NCBI GenBank assembly: GCA_947302675.1
Contig: CAMYWI010000083.1
Span: 1 to 6,400, forward strand
Length of the DNA stretch: 6,400 nucleotides
Direction of reading: 5' to 3'
Source: an uncultured Selenomonadales bacterium
Lineage (GTDB): Bacteria; Bacillota_C; Negativicutes; Selenomonadales; Selenomonadaceae
The notes below the pieces were generated by a model that saw only the letters and a list, made by a program, of their open reading frames with translations, was not told the origin of the DNA and ran no database searches. The position numbers and the translations under genes were made by a program. Below, in pieces: positions 6,340 through 6,400 of this stretch. How positions within the stretch are numbered: position 1 is the first letter of the stretch; every line of letters begins with the position of its first letter.

Positions 6340-6400
6340 ATGCTAAAGTTTTTCAAGGAGATGTTGCGAAATATGAAGAGAAATGACCCGTGTTGGTGCG
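6340..6400 (+). CDS. Start of a SEC-C-motif protein, possibly methionine aminopeptidase (partial)
   Basis: ATG 6340 follows the preceding stop by 1 base, and TGAGGA at 6328-6333 gives a well-spaced ribosome binding site. Twenty residues are visible before the window ends, finishing in KRNDPCWC with one base of the next codon. RNDPCWCG is the usual opening of the SEC-C zinc-binding motif (CxCx8CH/C). In many clostridial and related genomes a short SEC-C segment at the N-terminus leads into a type I methionine aminopeptidase. The methionine-related neighbours agree with that, but SEC-C also occurs at the ends of SecA and in small uncharacterised proteins. The visible part supports only the motif. 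A later ATG at 6373 (AAGGAG at 6355-6360, 12-base spacing) is an alternative start. Confidence 0.6.
   Translation, partial: MLKFFKEMLRNMKRNDPCWC

Overview
The window looks like chromosomal DNA from an anaerobic Firmicutes-type bacterium, most likely a member of the Negativicutes (Selenomonas-like). This rests on Shine-Dalgarno-type starts including a TTG start, a cobalamin-dependent methionine synthase whose reactivation domain is a separate downstream gene, an RTX-like protein that opens with an EFIFDLQRF-type N-terminus (a pattern I recall from this group), and a PilM/PilN-like membrane protein. The taxonomic call is inference; no rRNA or other decisive marker is present.

Layout, all on the + strand. 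1-105: last 34 codons of a receiver-domain protein (hybrid histidine kinase or response regulator). 106-209: intergenic, with a good sigma-70-type promoter (TTGTGA-N18-TATAAT). 210-1953: a calcium-binding RTX-repeat protein in three overlapping reading-frame pieces. Two -1 shifts, at 296-350 and 811-841, separate the pieces; restoring one base at each would give one 581-residue protein. The N-terminal half is AT-rich and helical, and the C-terminal half carries glycine/aspartate nonapeptide repeats. 1975-2006: intrinsic terminator. 2064-3095: single-pass membrane protein with a PilM/PilN (GspL-like) layout and a TTG start. 3098-3301: an in-phase-ended second copy of the last 67 codons of that gene, about 93% identical, with mostly synonymous differences. 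3320-5677: metH lacking the activation domain. 5679-6338: the separate MetH activation-domain protein. 6340 to the window end: start of a SEC-C-motif protein, possibly a methionine aminopeptidase.

The last three genes form a tight cluster with 1-nt gaps. MetH methylates homocysteine with methyltetrahydrofolate through cobalamin, and the downstream protein would reactivate oxidised cob(II)alamin MetH using S-adenosylmethionine. A methionine aminopeptidase next door, if confirmed, would also fit methionine metabolism, though it may only be a neighbour.

The least ordinary points are the doubly frameshifted mosaic RTX gene, the duplicated gene end that looks like a recombination scar rather than a fresh tandem duplication, and a heptanucleotide tandem repeat in the interdomain linker of metH. 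I saw no clear evidence of a wholly new multi-gene system.
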